DNA of 64,000 bases, taken from contig CAZGTM010000007.1 in assembly GCA_964528595.1 (NCBI GenBank), forward strand, positions 31,379 through 95,378, written 5' to 3'. The notes under the pieces were generated by a model, which saw only the letters and a list, made by a program, of their open reading frames with translations, made no database searches and had not been told where the DNA came from. Shown one piece after another: positions 1-8,754 of the stretch (within the stretch, counting starts at the first letter, position 1; every line of letters starts with the position of its first letter). The DNA is from CAYFKJ01 sp964528595 (GTDB lineage Bacteria; Pseudomonadota; Alphaproteobacteria; UBA2966). The position numbers were made by a program, and so were the translations under genes.

Positions 1-92
1 ACGGCCTCCTCCAGATTGGGCACTGTGATGCCGATGTGATCGGTACCGCGTAGGCCCGGCAGGCCGCCGCCGTTACTGTTGCCGTTGCTCAT
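1..92 (-). CDS. VOC (glyoxalase/dioxygenase) family protein, 5' part only
   Basis: Only the first 30 codons lie in the window; the gene runs off the left edge. After a Gly/Asn-rich start the translation reads GTDHIGITVPNLEEA, the usual first beta strand of vicinal-oxygen-chelate proteins, where the His is normally a metal ligand. The start codon overlaps the stop of the E1 gene in an ATGA, so it is translationally coupled to the operon upstream. A lyase, epimerase or dioxygenase role cannot be told from this fragment. Confidence 0.75.
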   Translation of the reverse strand, partial: MSNGNSNGGGLPGLRGTDHIGITVPNLEEA

Positions 93-2284
93 TCCGCCGC
101 CCTCACGCCCAGCCCCATGTCGTTCATGATTTCCAGGTAGCCGTCCCGGATCTCTTCGGCGCCGGCAAAGGCGCCCCGTTCCAGCACCTTGGAGACGCTT
201 GGCGAGGCCTCGCCGCCGTGGATGCGCTTCACGGGTTGGTCGAGGTAGTCGAAAAACCGGCGCTGGAGTTCGTCCGTCAGCATGGCGCCGTAGGAGCCGG
301 TCAACGGACCCTGTTCGAGGACAACGACGTTGTTGGTCTTCATCACACTCTGGCCGATGGTCTCCCAGTCGATGCCGTTACGGTCGAGGGAGCGGAGATC
401 GATCACCTCGGCGCCGAGCCCCATCTCGTCGGCCACATCCACGGCCTTTTTGGTCATCGAGAGGTAGGTGAGAACGGTGAATGTGTCACCGGGCCGCACC
501 ACTTTGGCCTTGCCGAGCGGGATGTAGTAGTCGAGGTCGTCGACTGGACCGGGGCCTTCGGATGCGTAGAGCTCCACATGCTCGATGACCAACACCGGAT
601 CTTCGCACAACAGCGCGCTGTTCATCAGGCCGACATAGTCAAACGGCGTTGACGGCGCGACGATGCGCCAGCCCGGCCATTGGGCGTAAAGCCCAGCCGG
701 GTCCATTGAATGCTGGGAGCCATAACCTGTACCGATCGCGACCTTGGTGCGCAGCACCAGCGGCATCGGCGCCTCGCCGCCGAACATGAAGCGCGATTTG
801 GCGATCTGATTGAAAAGTTGATCGGCGGCGACCAGCGAAAAATCCGGATACATCAGTTCGACCACGGGGCGGTAGGTGCCCTCCATGGCGACGCCACCCG
901 CCAGGCCGCTGAAGCCCTGCTCGGCGATGGGCGTGGGGATGATGCGGTCGGGGAAGCGGTCGTGCAGCCCCCGCGTTGCGCCATTGGTACCGCCCTTGAG
1001 GCGGTGGATGTCTTCGCCCAGGCAGAAGATGCGTTCGTCCTGCTCCATGCGCCGGCCCATCACGCCGGAGACGAGATCGATGAACTTCACCTCGGCGGTT
1101 TCGCCCGAGAAGGTCTCCAATTCCTCGTAGCGCACGCCGTCGAATTCCGAAAGATCGCCGCGCTGGCCCTCGTCGCAGAAATCGGCCTCGGGCCACAGTC
1201 CGGCGACGATCTTGCGCCGGTTGCCGTCGGGTTCGGCGAGAGCACTGGAAATCGCCTGCATGGCCTCCTTGGCTTTGCGGGCCAGTTCCGCATCGCCGTC
1301 CTCGCTCAGCCACTTGCGCTTGATCAGCTCGTCGGCCATTTGCGTAAGCGGGTCGCGGGCGCGCCAGTTGGCCTCTTCGTCCTTGTCGCGGTAACCGAAG
1401 TTGCTGCCCAGCATTCCGCCGCCATGGTGATAGAAGCGGTAGAGCACGGCCTCGATGATGACGGGCCCCTTACCGCCTCGCATGATCTCCAGCGCCTTCT
1501 CGACCGCTACCCGGACGGCTACCGGATCCATGCCGTCGACCCGGAAAGCGGGGATGGCGTAGGCCAGGCCGCGCGACGAAAGCCTCGTTTCGCGGGTTTC
1601 CTCCTCCAGGCGGGTGGAGACCGCGTAGCCGTTGTTCTCGATGAAGAAGCAGATCGGCAAGTCCCACAGGGCAGCCAGGTTCATGGATTCCGGCACCGCG
1701 CCGATGTTGGTGGCGCCGTCGCCAAAGAACGAGAACACCACATCGCCGTTGCCCTGGCGTTTCCTGGCCCAGGCGACGCCGTTGGCCAGCGGCACGCCAC
1801 CGCCGACAATGGCGTTGGTGCCGAGCGCCCCGGCCTCGGCCCAGCGCAGATGCATGGAGCCGCCGCGGCCCTTACAGAAACCATCGGCCAAACCGAGAAT
1901 TTCCGAAAGCGTGCGATGGAGAAGCCGCTGCACCGGGGCGGGAATGTCGCTCGTGACAGGATCACCGCCCTCGGTATCGACGTAGTTCAAGGCCTTGGCG
2001 AGGAATTGGTGGTGGCCCCGGTGGGAGCCGGTGATCTGGTCGCCGGCGCGCAGCGGCGCCATGGCGCCGACGGCACCGCCATCCTGGCCGACGCTGACGT
2101 GGGCCGGGCCGTGCACCAAGCCGTCGCCGTCGAACTCTAGCACCGTCTCCTCGAAGGCACGAACGAGGTGCAGGTGGTTGTGCATGTAAAGCGCCTGGTC
2201 CTTGCCCAACTTCTCCCAGTCGGCCGGGGTGGCGCGGATTTCCTGCCACGGCGCATCCGGTTTCAGGTTGATGGTCTTGCTCAT
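89..2284 (-). CDS. Thiamine-diphosphate 2-oxoacid dehydrogenase E1, fused alpha and beta subunits
   Basis: A 731-residue E1 component of the pyruvate/acetoin/branched-chain 2-oxoacid dehydrogenase type, decarboxylating a 2-oxoacid with ThDP. The N-terminal half (about 1-370) is the alpha domain, with GRGGSMH near 140 and the ThDP motif GDG (188-190) ... NN (217-218). The C-terminal half (about 395-731) is the transketolase-like beta domain (GLAGGVAMEG, IEHVELYASEGPGP). The two are normally separate genes of about 330-400 residues; here they are one chain. No E2 or E3 lies nearby, so it must use distant partners or act as a stand-alone decarboxylase. It is 20 nt downstream of the dehydrogenase gene and overlaps the VOC gene, hence one operon. 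Substrate unknown. Confidence 0.9.
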   Translation of the reverse strand: MSKTINLKPDAPWQEIRATPADWEKLGKDQALYMHNHLHLVRAFEETVLEFDGDGLVHGPAHVSVGQDGGAVGAMAPLRAGDQITGSHRGHHQFLAKALNYVDTEGGDPVTSDIPAPVQRLLHRTLSEILGLADGFCKGRGGSMHLRWAEAGALGTNAIVGGGVPLANGVAWARKRQGNGDVVFSFFGDGATNIGAVPESMNLAALWDLPICFFIENNGYAVSTRLEEETRETRLSSRGLAYAIPAFRVDGMDPVAVRVAVEKALEIMRGGKGPVIIEAVLYRFYHHGGGMLGSNFGYRDKDEEANWRARDPLTQMADELIKRKWLSEDGDAELARKAKEAMQAISSALAEPDGNRRKIVAGLWPEADFCDEGQRGDLSEFDGVRYEELETFSGETAEVKFIDLVSGVMGRRMEQDERIFCLGEDIHRLKGGTNGATRGLHDRFPDRIIPTPIAEQGFSGLAGGVAMEGTYRPVVELMYPDFSLVAADQLFNQIAKSRFMFGGEAPMPLVLRTKVAIGTGYGSQHSMDPAGLYAQWPGWRIVAPSTPFDYVGLMNSALLCEDPVLVIEHVELYASEGPGPVDDLDYYIPLGKAKVVRPGDTFTVLTYLSMTKKAVDVADEMGLGAEVIDLRSLDRNGIDWETIGQSVMKTNNVVVLEQGPLTGSYGAMLTDELQRRFFDYLDQPVKRIHGGEASPSVSKVLERGAFAGAEEIRDGYLEIMNDMGLGVRAAE

Positions 2285-2304
2285 GACGTACCCTTTCAGG
2301 GGTC

Positions 2305-3243
2305 CTAGAGATCGGTGCCGACGTCGACGTTTTCCGGTTTGAGTTCGAGACCGGCCGATTTGGCTTCGAGCTCCAACAGGGCCGCAAAATCGCAGTCGGT
2401 GTAGCCGTTGCCCATCAGGGTCTGGATGATCTCGCGCACGTGGGCGGCGATGGGCAGCGGTACTTCAAGCTCGCGCGCCGAGGTCAGCGCCAGATCCAGA
2501 TCCTTGCGCAGCAGGGCGGGCGTAAACGTCGGCGTGTAGTCGAGGTTGACCAGCGCGGGTGTCTTGTAGCGACTGAAGCGCGAGCCCATGACGCTCTTGT
2601 TGATGAAGTCGAGCATGGCGTGGCGCGGCACGCCGCCCTTTTCACCTAGTACCGTGATCTCGGCCAATGCTTGGGTAACGACGGCGAGCAGCACGTTGTG
2701 GCAGATCTTGACGGTGCGTGCGAGCTCGCCTTCGCCGACGTAGGTCACGCCCTCCGCCAGAGCTTCGAGGTAGGGCAGGGTGGCGTCGAACGCGCTGCGC
2801 TCGCCCGAAGCCACGATGCTCAACTTGCCCGAGGCGACGACGGCGGCGTTGCCGCTGACCGGCGCGTCGATCATCGAAACCCCTTTGGCCGCCGCGGCGT
2901 GGCGCACCTGGGCAGAGGCTTCGGTGGAAATCGTCGTGAAATCGATAAGTTGGTCGGGCAGGTCGCCCTCGCCAGATAGCAGGCCACCCTCACCAGTAAT
3001 GACTTCGATGAACGACTCCGGCCCCGACACGACGGAAAAGACAATGTCACAGTCGGCCAGGTCGGCGGCGGAATTGACGAGGGTTGCGCCTTGATCCGCC
3101 AGCGGTTCCGCCTTGCTGCGGGTCCTGTTGTAGACGGTGAGGACAGCGCCTGCGGCCAGCAGGCGCTCGGCCATGGCGAAACCCATGCGGCCGGTGCCGA
3201 TCCAGCCGATTTTGCGTGCGTTAAGCGTTTCGTTTGCCGACAT
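2305..3243 (-). CDS. NAD(P)-dependent beta-hydroxyacid dehydrogenase (3-hydroxyisobutyrate dehydrogenase family)
   Basis: A 312-residue protein of the beta-HAD family, oxidising a 3-hydroxyacid (or reducing a semialdehyde) with NAD(P). The N-terminal Rossmann fold shows IGWIGTGRMG (GTGRMG at 16-21). The substrate-binding signature DAPVSGNAAVVASG starts at 126, and the catalytic lysine is in RTVKICHN (K179). Length fits the family. It lies 48 nt after the Fe-S subunit gene and 20 nt before E1, so it probably handles an intermediate between the molybdenum enzyme and the 2-oxoacid decarboxylation step. That order is inference; tartronate semialdehyde, hydroxyisobutyrate and sulfonate substrates are all possible in this family. 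Confidence 0.88.
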   Translation of the reverse strand: MSANETLNARKIGWIGTGRMGFAMAERLLAAGAVLTVYNRTRSKAEPLADQGATLVNSAADLADCDIVFSVVSGPESFIEVITGEGGLLSGEGDLPDQLIDFTTISTEASAQVRHAAAAKGVSMIDAPVSGNAAVVASGKLSIVASGERSAFDATLPYLEALAEGVTYVGEGELARTVKICHNVLLAVVTQALAEITVLGEKGGVPRHAMLDFINKSVMGSRFSRYKTPALVNLDYTPTFTPALLRKDLDLALTSARELEVPLPIAAHVREIIQTLMGNGYTDCDFAALLELEAKSAGLELKPENVDVGTDL

Positions 3244-3291
3244 ATACCCTCCCCAGCATTTTCGTTGGCGCGCACCCTGACGGGGCGGTTC

Positions 3292-4131
3292 CTATAGCGG
3301 GATTGATCCCATGTAGATGCTGTCCGTCAAATCGAGTTCGATGGTTTTTTCGCGGCCCTGGCCATCGCGGATCTCCAGCCTGTAACCGTTGCTGTTTTCC
3401 TCGAGCCCGTCGAATTTGAAGTCGCCGTAAATGTCACTGACCGCCTCCTGCAAGGTCTCGCCCGACCTACTGAGGGTAACCGCAGCCCCTTCAAGGCAAT
3501 CGACGACGCCGTCGTTTTCGGTCTCGACGCTGCCGGCGATGAAGGCCGTATTGTAGCGCTGCAGATTCTTGTACCAGACGCGCGGCTTGGTCCCGTGTTT
3601 GGGATGCAGATGTTCGAGGTTTTCGTCAGCGACAATGGCGTTCATTTCCCCGTCGTCAGCTTTCACCGCGCGGATCGCTTGCGTCGCGCACATTTGGGCC
3701 GCTCTTGGTTCGGTCCAGCCTTCATCGAGGAGATGGGCGTCGAAAATCCAGGCCTGCGGGATGTCCTTTTCCTCGTTCCACCAGACGGCGTCGTAGGGGC
3801 AGGCTTCCATGATCTGCTTCTGGCCCTTGGACTTGACGGGATCGATGATGACGATGCCGTCGGGCCGCTTGGTGACGGCGCCGTTCTCGGCGGCCTCGAT
3901 GCAGGGCGCGTCTTCGCAGTGCTGGCACATCACCGGCAGGTAGGCGACGTCCATCAGAGAGCCCGAACCACGGACCTTCTGTTCGATGTTGATCCACTTG
4001 TGCCCGTGTTTGGGCATTTCAGCGGCATAGCCGGGAAAGTCGTTGCCGCAGTATTCGTCGTGGCAGGCCAGCACGCAGGCATTGCAATTGGTGCAGTTGG
4101 CCACGTCGACGATAAGGTTCCATTTCTTCAT
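3292..4131 (-). CDS. Iron-sulfur subunit of a transhydroxylase-like molybdenum oxidoreductase
   Basis: A 279-residue ferredoxin-type electron-transfer subunit (DmsB/NrfC class) that partners the large subunit encoded just upstream. Cys13-X2-Cys-X2-Cys-X3-Cys23 begins the first cluster; further Cys are at 69, 72, 77, 111 and 148, in line with several 4Fe-4S clusters. The last 85 residues form a beta-rich domain resembling carboxypeptidase-regulatory/Cna-B folds (SVETENDGVVDCLEGAAVTL). Such a tail is a hallmark of the small subunit of pyrogallol-phloroglucinol transhydroxylase and is absent from ordinary DmsB proteins. I took the internal ATG at 4131, which begins MKKWNLIVDV, instead of a longer Arg-rich extension with no family resemblance. 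There is no signal peptide; it should be cytoplasmic. Confidence 0.85.
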   Translation of the reverse strand: MKKWNLIVDVANCTNCNACVLACHDEYCGNDFPGYAAEMPKHGHKWINIEQKVRGSGSLMDVAYLPVMCQHCEDAPCIEAAENGAVTKRPDGIVIIDPVKSKGQKQIMEACPYDAVWWNEEKDIPQAWIFDAHLLDEGWTEPRAAQMCATQAIRAVKADDGEMNAIVADENLEHLHPKHGTKPRVWYKNLQRYNTAFIAGSVETENDGVVDCLEGAAVTLSRSGETLQEAVSDIYGDFKFDGLEENSNGYRLEIRDGQGREKTIELDLTDSIYMGSIPL

Positions 4132-4154
4132 AGCGTTACTCTCAATACGTCCGG

Positions 4155-7100
4155 CTATTCGGCGGGCACGGTGACGGGATCTCGTAAGGTGGCCACGGCC
4201 GGTTCGCCGAAATCGACGTTGCCGTTGCCGTCCCACAACTCGACCTGGACCAGGGCGGCGGCGGCGGCCATGGAATGGCCTTTCTTGAGCTGCGACCGGC
4301 TCGGCGTGATCTGGTTGAGGCAGCCGCTCTTCTCGATGGACGATCCGGGTTCGCCCAGCGGCTCGTAGGTGGCGCAGCTTTCGTAACCGTGCACCGTGCC
4401 GGGGCGGATGCGCTCCGTCACGATGGCGGCACAGAGCACCGCGCCGCGGTTGTTGTGAACCTTGACCAAGTCATGGTGCTTGATGTTGCGGGCCGCCGCG
4501 TCCGCCGGATTGATGCGGATGACCCAGTAGTTATAGCCGTCGATCAGGACGCGGTGTTCCTCGATGTTGTTGAGGTAGGTGTCCTTCTGGTCGCCCTGGG
4601 TGTGGAAGCTGAAACGCGGATGCGGCGTGATCAGCTGCAGCGGGAACTTGTCGACAAGTCCTTCGGTGCGATGACCTTCCCACGACGTCGAATACTTGAC
4701 GATCGGTGGCCGTTCCGGATCTTCGGCGTCGAAACGCTTGAGGCTTTCACATTCGAATTCGATCTTGCCGGATTGGGTCTGCAGACCGTCCAGGTATTCG
4801 TCGGTGTAGTCGGACGGCAGTGGCATCGGTTCCGGCACGTCCTTCTTACGGCCTTCGTAGAACCAGTTCCACGACAGCGGCGGTCTGAGTTCCTCCTTGT
4901 CCGCCGGTAACACGACGTAGCCTTTGCGGATGAATTCCTTCCACGAGATGATCTTTGGCAAGTCGGAGGCGTCAAACTCGCGCTTGACCCAGTCGAGCGC
5001 CGAGACGCCCTCGGAGAAGTAGGCGCTGAGGCCCAGCCTCTTGCAGATTTCGACGAAGATGTCGTAGTCCGATTTCGATTCGCCCATCGGCTCGATCACC
5101 TGGTGCTGGAAGACGATGACGCGGTGGTTGAGCTGCGTCTGGCCGTGATGGGCATAGCCGCCCAGCGCCGCCCACTCGCTGATGTCGGGGCGTTCGAAGT
5201 TGGTGCAGGCGGGCAGGATGACGTCGGCCATCTTGGCTTCGCCCTCGAACCAGATCGACTGGTTGACGACGAACTCAAGGTTCTCCGACTGGTACATCTT
5301 CACGTGGCGATTGCTGTCCGCCATGGTACCGATGATGGAGCCGCCGTACTTGTAAAGCATGCGGATGGGGGAGAAGCCGGGCTTGGGGTAGCTGATCTTG
5401 CTGAACTGGGCCTCGATGGAAGCGCCGTTCCAGACGTAACCTTCGGCCTTGTCCTGCATGATGGCTTCGGGCAGGAACATGCGGGGGATGAGCTGCTCGT
5501 TGGTGTTCATGCTGGGCGTCTGCGGCTTGCGCTGGTAAAGCTCGACCGACTGGGCGGTGTGGTGCAAATCGCCCGACATGCCGCCTTCGGCGTAGCCCGG
5601 GAAATAGAAATTGACGTCGACCGGCGTCCCCCACTGCAGATTGCCCATGCTGACGCCCGGTTTGCCCAGGCCCTGCATGGCGACCAGGCAGACCATGGTG
5701 CGGGCCCACTGGTTGCCGTTGGAGTTGCGGCAGGCGCCGCCGTGACCGTTGCCCCAGCCGCCGGCGCCGAGATAGGTCTTCTTGGTGCCCCAGTCGCGGG
5801 CCAGCGCCCGGATGTCCTTGGCCGGCACCCCGGTTTCCTCTGCCGCCCATTCCGGTGTTTTGGGCTCGCCGTCCTCCTCGCCCAGCAGGTAGGCTTTCCA
5901 CTTGTCGAAGCCTTGTGTGCGTTTTTCGACGTAGTCCTTGTCGTAGAGATCTTCCTTGATCCAGACATAGGCGATGGCCATGGCCAGCGCCGGGGAGGTC
6001 GTGGGCCGCGGCGCGATCCACTTGCCGCCCAACAATTGAGCTGTGTCGTTGAAGTAGGGGTCGATGTGCACGACCTTGATGCCGAGCTCCTTCAACCACT
6101 TGCGCCGGATAGTGCCTTCGAGCGAACCGTAGGAGCCGCTGGTGCCCTCCGGGTTGCTCGACCAGAAGACCACCATCTCGGATTCCTTGAGACAGTCCTC
6201 TACGCCGCCGTAGGTTTCCGACTGGCCGACGCGCAGACTGCCGCCCCAATGGTGGGTGGCGCCCCAGTACCAGCCTTCCCAGCTGTCCGGGTTGTGGTGG
6301 ACGCGGGTCATGCCGACGGTGTTGATAAAGCGGAAATTGGCGCTGAGGTAATAACCGATATTGCCCCAGGTGTGATGGGAGCCGTGGCTGTTGCCGATGG
6401 AGCCCGGGCCGTGGACGCGCTTGGTCCGCTTGATTTCGCTGGCGACGATGTCCAGCGCCTCATCCCAGCTGATGCGCTCGTAGCCTGATTTGCCCCGATT
6501 CTGCGGGTTTCGTTCGCCATTCGGGTCGAAATCCACCCGTTTCATCGGGTAAAGCAGCCGGTCGGGCGAATAGACCATGGACTTCCAGTTCATGCCGTGG
6601 GGGGCCAGGCTGGTCTTGCGCGGCGGCGTGAACTTCTTGCCGCGCGCCTCGATTGTCCAGGGCTGGGGATCGGTCTCATCGAAGACGATCGGCGTCATGC
6701 GCACGATCTTGCCGTCCTTGACGTAGAGAAATACCGGTCCGCCGTTTGTCATGTTGACGAAACGGGTAACGCCGTTGCCCATGGCGACCCCGAATTTCCA
6801 GTGCGCGGTCATTGCCATCATGACGGTCTGGGTGAACCACGAGGTCTGCTGGTCGGCGCCTTCAAGCGTAATCTTGAAGTCCTTCATGGCGTTGACCTGG
6901 TCGAGCTGATTGACCGGCGGCAGCAGCAGACCGAAAGCGATCTCGGCGGTTTTGAAGGCCAACGTCATGTCGGGATTGGGGTGGATCCCCCGTCCGGATT
7001 TGATCCTGCCGTCCTCGAAGGTGTAGTAGCGCCCGACCGAGTTATCCTTGGTCTTGATCTGAGCGGTGAAGTTCATTTCGCGGAGGCGGGCGGCGTATTT

Positions 7101-7175
7101 AGGGTGTCTCCACGCCTGGAAACGCATCATCTGCAGAAGTCCATAAAGCACGACTGAGAACTTCAAACTGTCCAC
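4155..7175 (-). CDS. Molybdopterin oxidoreductase large subunit, pyrogallol transhydroxylase-like, with N-terminal SCP2-like domain
   Basis: A 1006-residue bis-MGD enzyme starting at GTG behind AAGGGGAT. Residues 1-130 look like an SCP2/sterol-carrier domain (TLAFKTAEIAFGLL, ITLEGADQQ), an unusual extension. The molybdopterin part starts near 143 with no CxxC Fe-S motif, as in transhydroxylase. Residues 264-271 read HGSHHTWG and 293-306 HHNPDSWEGWYWGA. From memory, the Pelobacter enzyme uses His144, Asp174, Ser175 (Mo ligand) and Tyr404; the first three fit H267, D297 and S298 with one constant offset of 123, and tyrosines lie near the fourth (524, 528). There is no TAT signal, so it should be cytoplasmic. 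Probable role: hydroxyl transfer or reduction on a polyhydroxylated ring. The substrate is not proven. Confidence 0.82.
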   Translation of the reverse strand: MDSLKFSVVLYGLLQMMRFQAWRHPKYAARLREMNFTAQIKTKDNSVGRYYTFEDGRIKSGRGIHPNPDMTLAFKTAEIAFGLLLPPVNQLDQVNAMKDFKITLEGADQQTSWFTQTVMMAMTAHWKFGVAMGNGVTRFVNMTNGGPVFLYVKDGKIVRMTPIVFDETDPQPWTIEARGKKFTPPRKTSLAPHGMNWKSMVYSPDRLLYPMKRVDFDPNGERNPQNRGKSGYERISWDEALDIVASEIKRTKRVHGPGSIGNSHGSHHTWGNIGYYLSANFRFINTVGMTRVHHNPDSWEGWYWGATHHWGGSLRVGQSETYGGVEDCLKESEMVVFWSSNPEGTSGSYGSLEGTIRRKWLKELGIKVVHIDPYFNDTAQLLGGKWIAPRPTTSPALAMAIAYVWIKEDLYDKDYVEKRTQGFDKWKAYLLGEEDGEPKTPEWAAEETGVPAKDIRALARDWGTKKTYLGAGGWGNGHGGACRNSNGNQWARTMVCLVAMQGLGKPGVSMGNLQWGTPVDVNFYFPGYAEGGMSGDLHHTAQSVELYQRKPQTPSMNTNEQLIPRMFLPEAIMQDKAEGYVWNGASIEAQFSKISYPKPGFSPIRMLYKYGGSIIGTMADSNRHVKMYQSENLEFVVNQSIWFEGEAKMADVILPACTNFERPDISEWAALGGYAHHGQTQLNHRVIVFQHQVIEPMGESKSDYDIFVEICKRLGLSAYFSEGVSALDWVKREFDASDLPKIISWKEFIRKGYVVLPADKEELRPPLSWNWFYEGRKKDVPEPMPLPSDYTDEYLDGLQTQSGKIEFECESLKRFDAEDPERPPIVKYSTSWEGHRTEGLVDKFPLQLITPHPRFSFHTQGDQKDTYLNNIEEHRVLIDGYNYWVIRINPADAAARNIKHHDLVKVHNNRGAVLCAAIVTERIRPGTVHGYESCATYEPLGEPGSSIEKSGCLNQITPSRSQLKKGHSMAAAAALVQVELWDGNGNVDFGEPAVATLRDPVTVPAE

Positions 7176-7253
7176 GGGTGATCCCCTTCAATAAATGTGA
7201 TCCGGCGATAATAGCGTCTGCCATACCACCTTTTTGATGCAATTACCGGGAAT

Positions 7254-7263
7254 ATCGATCGAT
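7254..7263. promoter_or_regulatory. Palindrome ATCGATCGAT, possible regulator site ahead of the molybdenum operon
   Basis: A perfect 10-bp palindrome in the 116-nt gap between the LysR gene and the large-subunit gene, about 80 nt upstream of the GTG start. It is a plausible operator position, but short palindromes arise by chance, and no convincing -35/-10 pair was found beside it. Confidence 0.2.
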
Positions 7264-7291
7264 TTTGGTGAACGACCCGTGTGGGCCGATT

Positions 7292-8194
7292 TTATCCGCC
7301 GCTGGGTTCCGTCCGATGCAGATCTTCAAGAAAGGCTGCGCAGAGCGGTGACAGGGCATGTTTGGCGCGGCTGATCACCATGACGTTCCAGGCCGGCATG
7401 GAAGTTTCCAGGTTCAAGGGCGTGATGGCGCCGCCGACGATCTTGCCGGCGAAGATCTTGCGCGGCACCAGCGTGACGTAGTCGCTTTGCTCGACCAGCG
7501 CCAGAGTGCAGGCGAAGGAGGTGCTTTTCGTCATGTTGGTGGGTGGTTCCAGATCGTTCAGGGCGAAAGTTTGTTCAAAAATGTCGCGCCCCGTGCGGCT
7601 GCGCTGATAGACCACCCAACCAACATCCACCAGGTCTTCCAGGGCGATTTTCTTCACCCGCGTCAGGGGATGGCCGGCGCGGACCGCCGGGGTCAGCTGA
7701 TCACGCACCAAGAGATCGAAATTTAGGTCTTCGTCACGCGGCCGCTCCGGCACCAAGCAAACCGCGAAGTCGATGTCACCGGTGCGGATCGAGGGCAGGA
7801 CGTCGGGGTAGAGGCCTTCCTCGATCTGAAAATTGACGCCGGGACGGGCTTTCTTGAAGTTGACGATCGCCTTGGGCAACAGACCCATCATCACGGTGGG
7901 CGAAGCGACGATGCGGATTTCGCCTGTCGCCGCGCCCTGGACCGCCTCGATGTCGTTGCGGGCCTGGCGCAGTTCGGCTTCGATGACCTTGGCGCGCCGG
8001 GCCAGGGCATCACCGGCGGCGGTGGCGGAGACCCCGTGCGAGGCACGCAGCAGTAACTCGGTACCGAGCAATTCCTCAAGCTGCTTGATGCTCTTGGTGA
8101 CGGCGGATTGGGAGACGTTGAGGTTGCGGGCGGCCTGGCGCACGCTGCCCGCTTCGATTACGGCGACCAAATTCCGCAGTTGGCTCAGCTTCAT
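7292..8194 (-). CDS. LysR-family transcriptional regulator
   Basis: A 300-residue LysR-type regulator. The winged HTH is at 1-60 (NLVAVIEAGSVRQAARNLNV, SQSAVTKSIKQLEELLG), followed by a periplasmic-binding-like effector domain from about 90 (GEIRIVASPTVMMGLLPK). It lies upstream of the molybdenum-enzyme operon in the same direction with 116 nt between, and not divergent as is usual for LysR genes. It is 27 nt downstream of the thioesterase gene, so the two are probably co-transcribed. The likely target is the operon below; the inducer is unknown. Confidence 0.92.
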   Translation of the reverse strand: MKLSQLRNLVAVIEAGSVRQAARNLNVSQSAVTKSIKQLEELLGTELLLRASHGVSATAAGDALARRAKVIEAELRQARNDIEAVQGAATGEIRIVASPTVMMGLLPKAIVNFKKARPGVNFQIEEGLYPDVLPSIRTGDIDFAVCLVPERPRDEDLNFDLLVRDQLTPAVRAGHPLTRVKKIALEDLVDVGWVVYQRSRTGRDIFEQTFALNDLEPPTNMTKSTSFACTLALVEQSDYVTLVPRKIFAGKIVGGAITPLNLETSMPAWNVMVISRAKHALSPLCAAFLEDLHRTEPSGG

Positions 8195-8221
8195 GGTGTA
8201 CTCCCGTCCCCGCCAGTCGAC

Positions 8222-8620
8222 CTAAACGACCTTGAAAGTGGCGTTGCCGCGGGCGCACAGCTTACCGTCGGCGGTCACCCGGCATTGCACGAAACACAGG
8301 CTCTTGCCTGTCTTGACGACCTCGCTGTTCACTTCCAGCCAGGCGCCGGATTTGGCCACGCCGACAAAGTCGATGTTGAGGTTGACGGTGACCATGTTGG
8401 CCCCGCCGCCGTGGGCGGCAATACAGCTGTGGCCCATCGAATTGTCGGCCAGGGCGGAGATCAGACCGCCATGGGCGAAACCGCGGGCATTGCAGTGGGC
8501 CTCGCGCAGCCACAGGCCGAGGTCGAGCCTGTCCGGGTGCTTGCGCGAATAAATCGGTTCCCAGGGATCGGTCAGCGGGCTCTTCCTGTCGTGCTCGGTA
8601 AAGCCCTCGGGAACGTCCAT
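8222..8620 (-). CDS. PaaI-type hotdog thioesterase
   Basis: A 132-residue hotdog-fold acyl-CoA thioesterase. The signature GFAHGGLISALADNSMG (around 46-62) holds the HGG loop and the catalytic Asp/Asn region of the PaaI/YdiI group. The start at 8620 is fixed by GGAG nine bases upstream of ATG; an upstream ATG at 8713 has no such site and would add 31 unfamiliar residues. It precedes the LysR gene by 27 nt. Hydrolysis of an aromatic or fatty acyl-CoA is the family role; the actual substrate is unknown. Confidence 0.85.
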   Translation of the reverse strand: MDVPEGFTEHDRKSPLTDPWEPIYSRKHPDRLDLGLWLREAHCNARGFAHGGLISALADNSMGHSCIAAHGGGANMVTVNLNIDFVGVAKSGAWLEVNSEVVKTGKSLCFVQCRVTADGKLCARGNATFKVV

Positions 8621-8754
8621 GCGGGTCTCCTTCCAACTAACGGGAACTTTATCGATAACGGAAATGAAAGGCGTTTCCAAAAGCTTTTGATCTTGTATCA
8701 TCGCCGGTGGCACGATTTTGGGGGTGTTTGGTCCACTGGTAAAAAGGTTGGAAG

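Noticed and set aside
710..2140. 476-codon open frame on the plus strand
   Set aside because: It is the reverse complement of the E1 gene, a usual artefact of high GC codon use; the E1 reading has clear family motifs.
5103..6488. 461-codon open frame on the plus strand
   Set aside because: Lies antisense within the molybdenum large subunit; no motif of its own.
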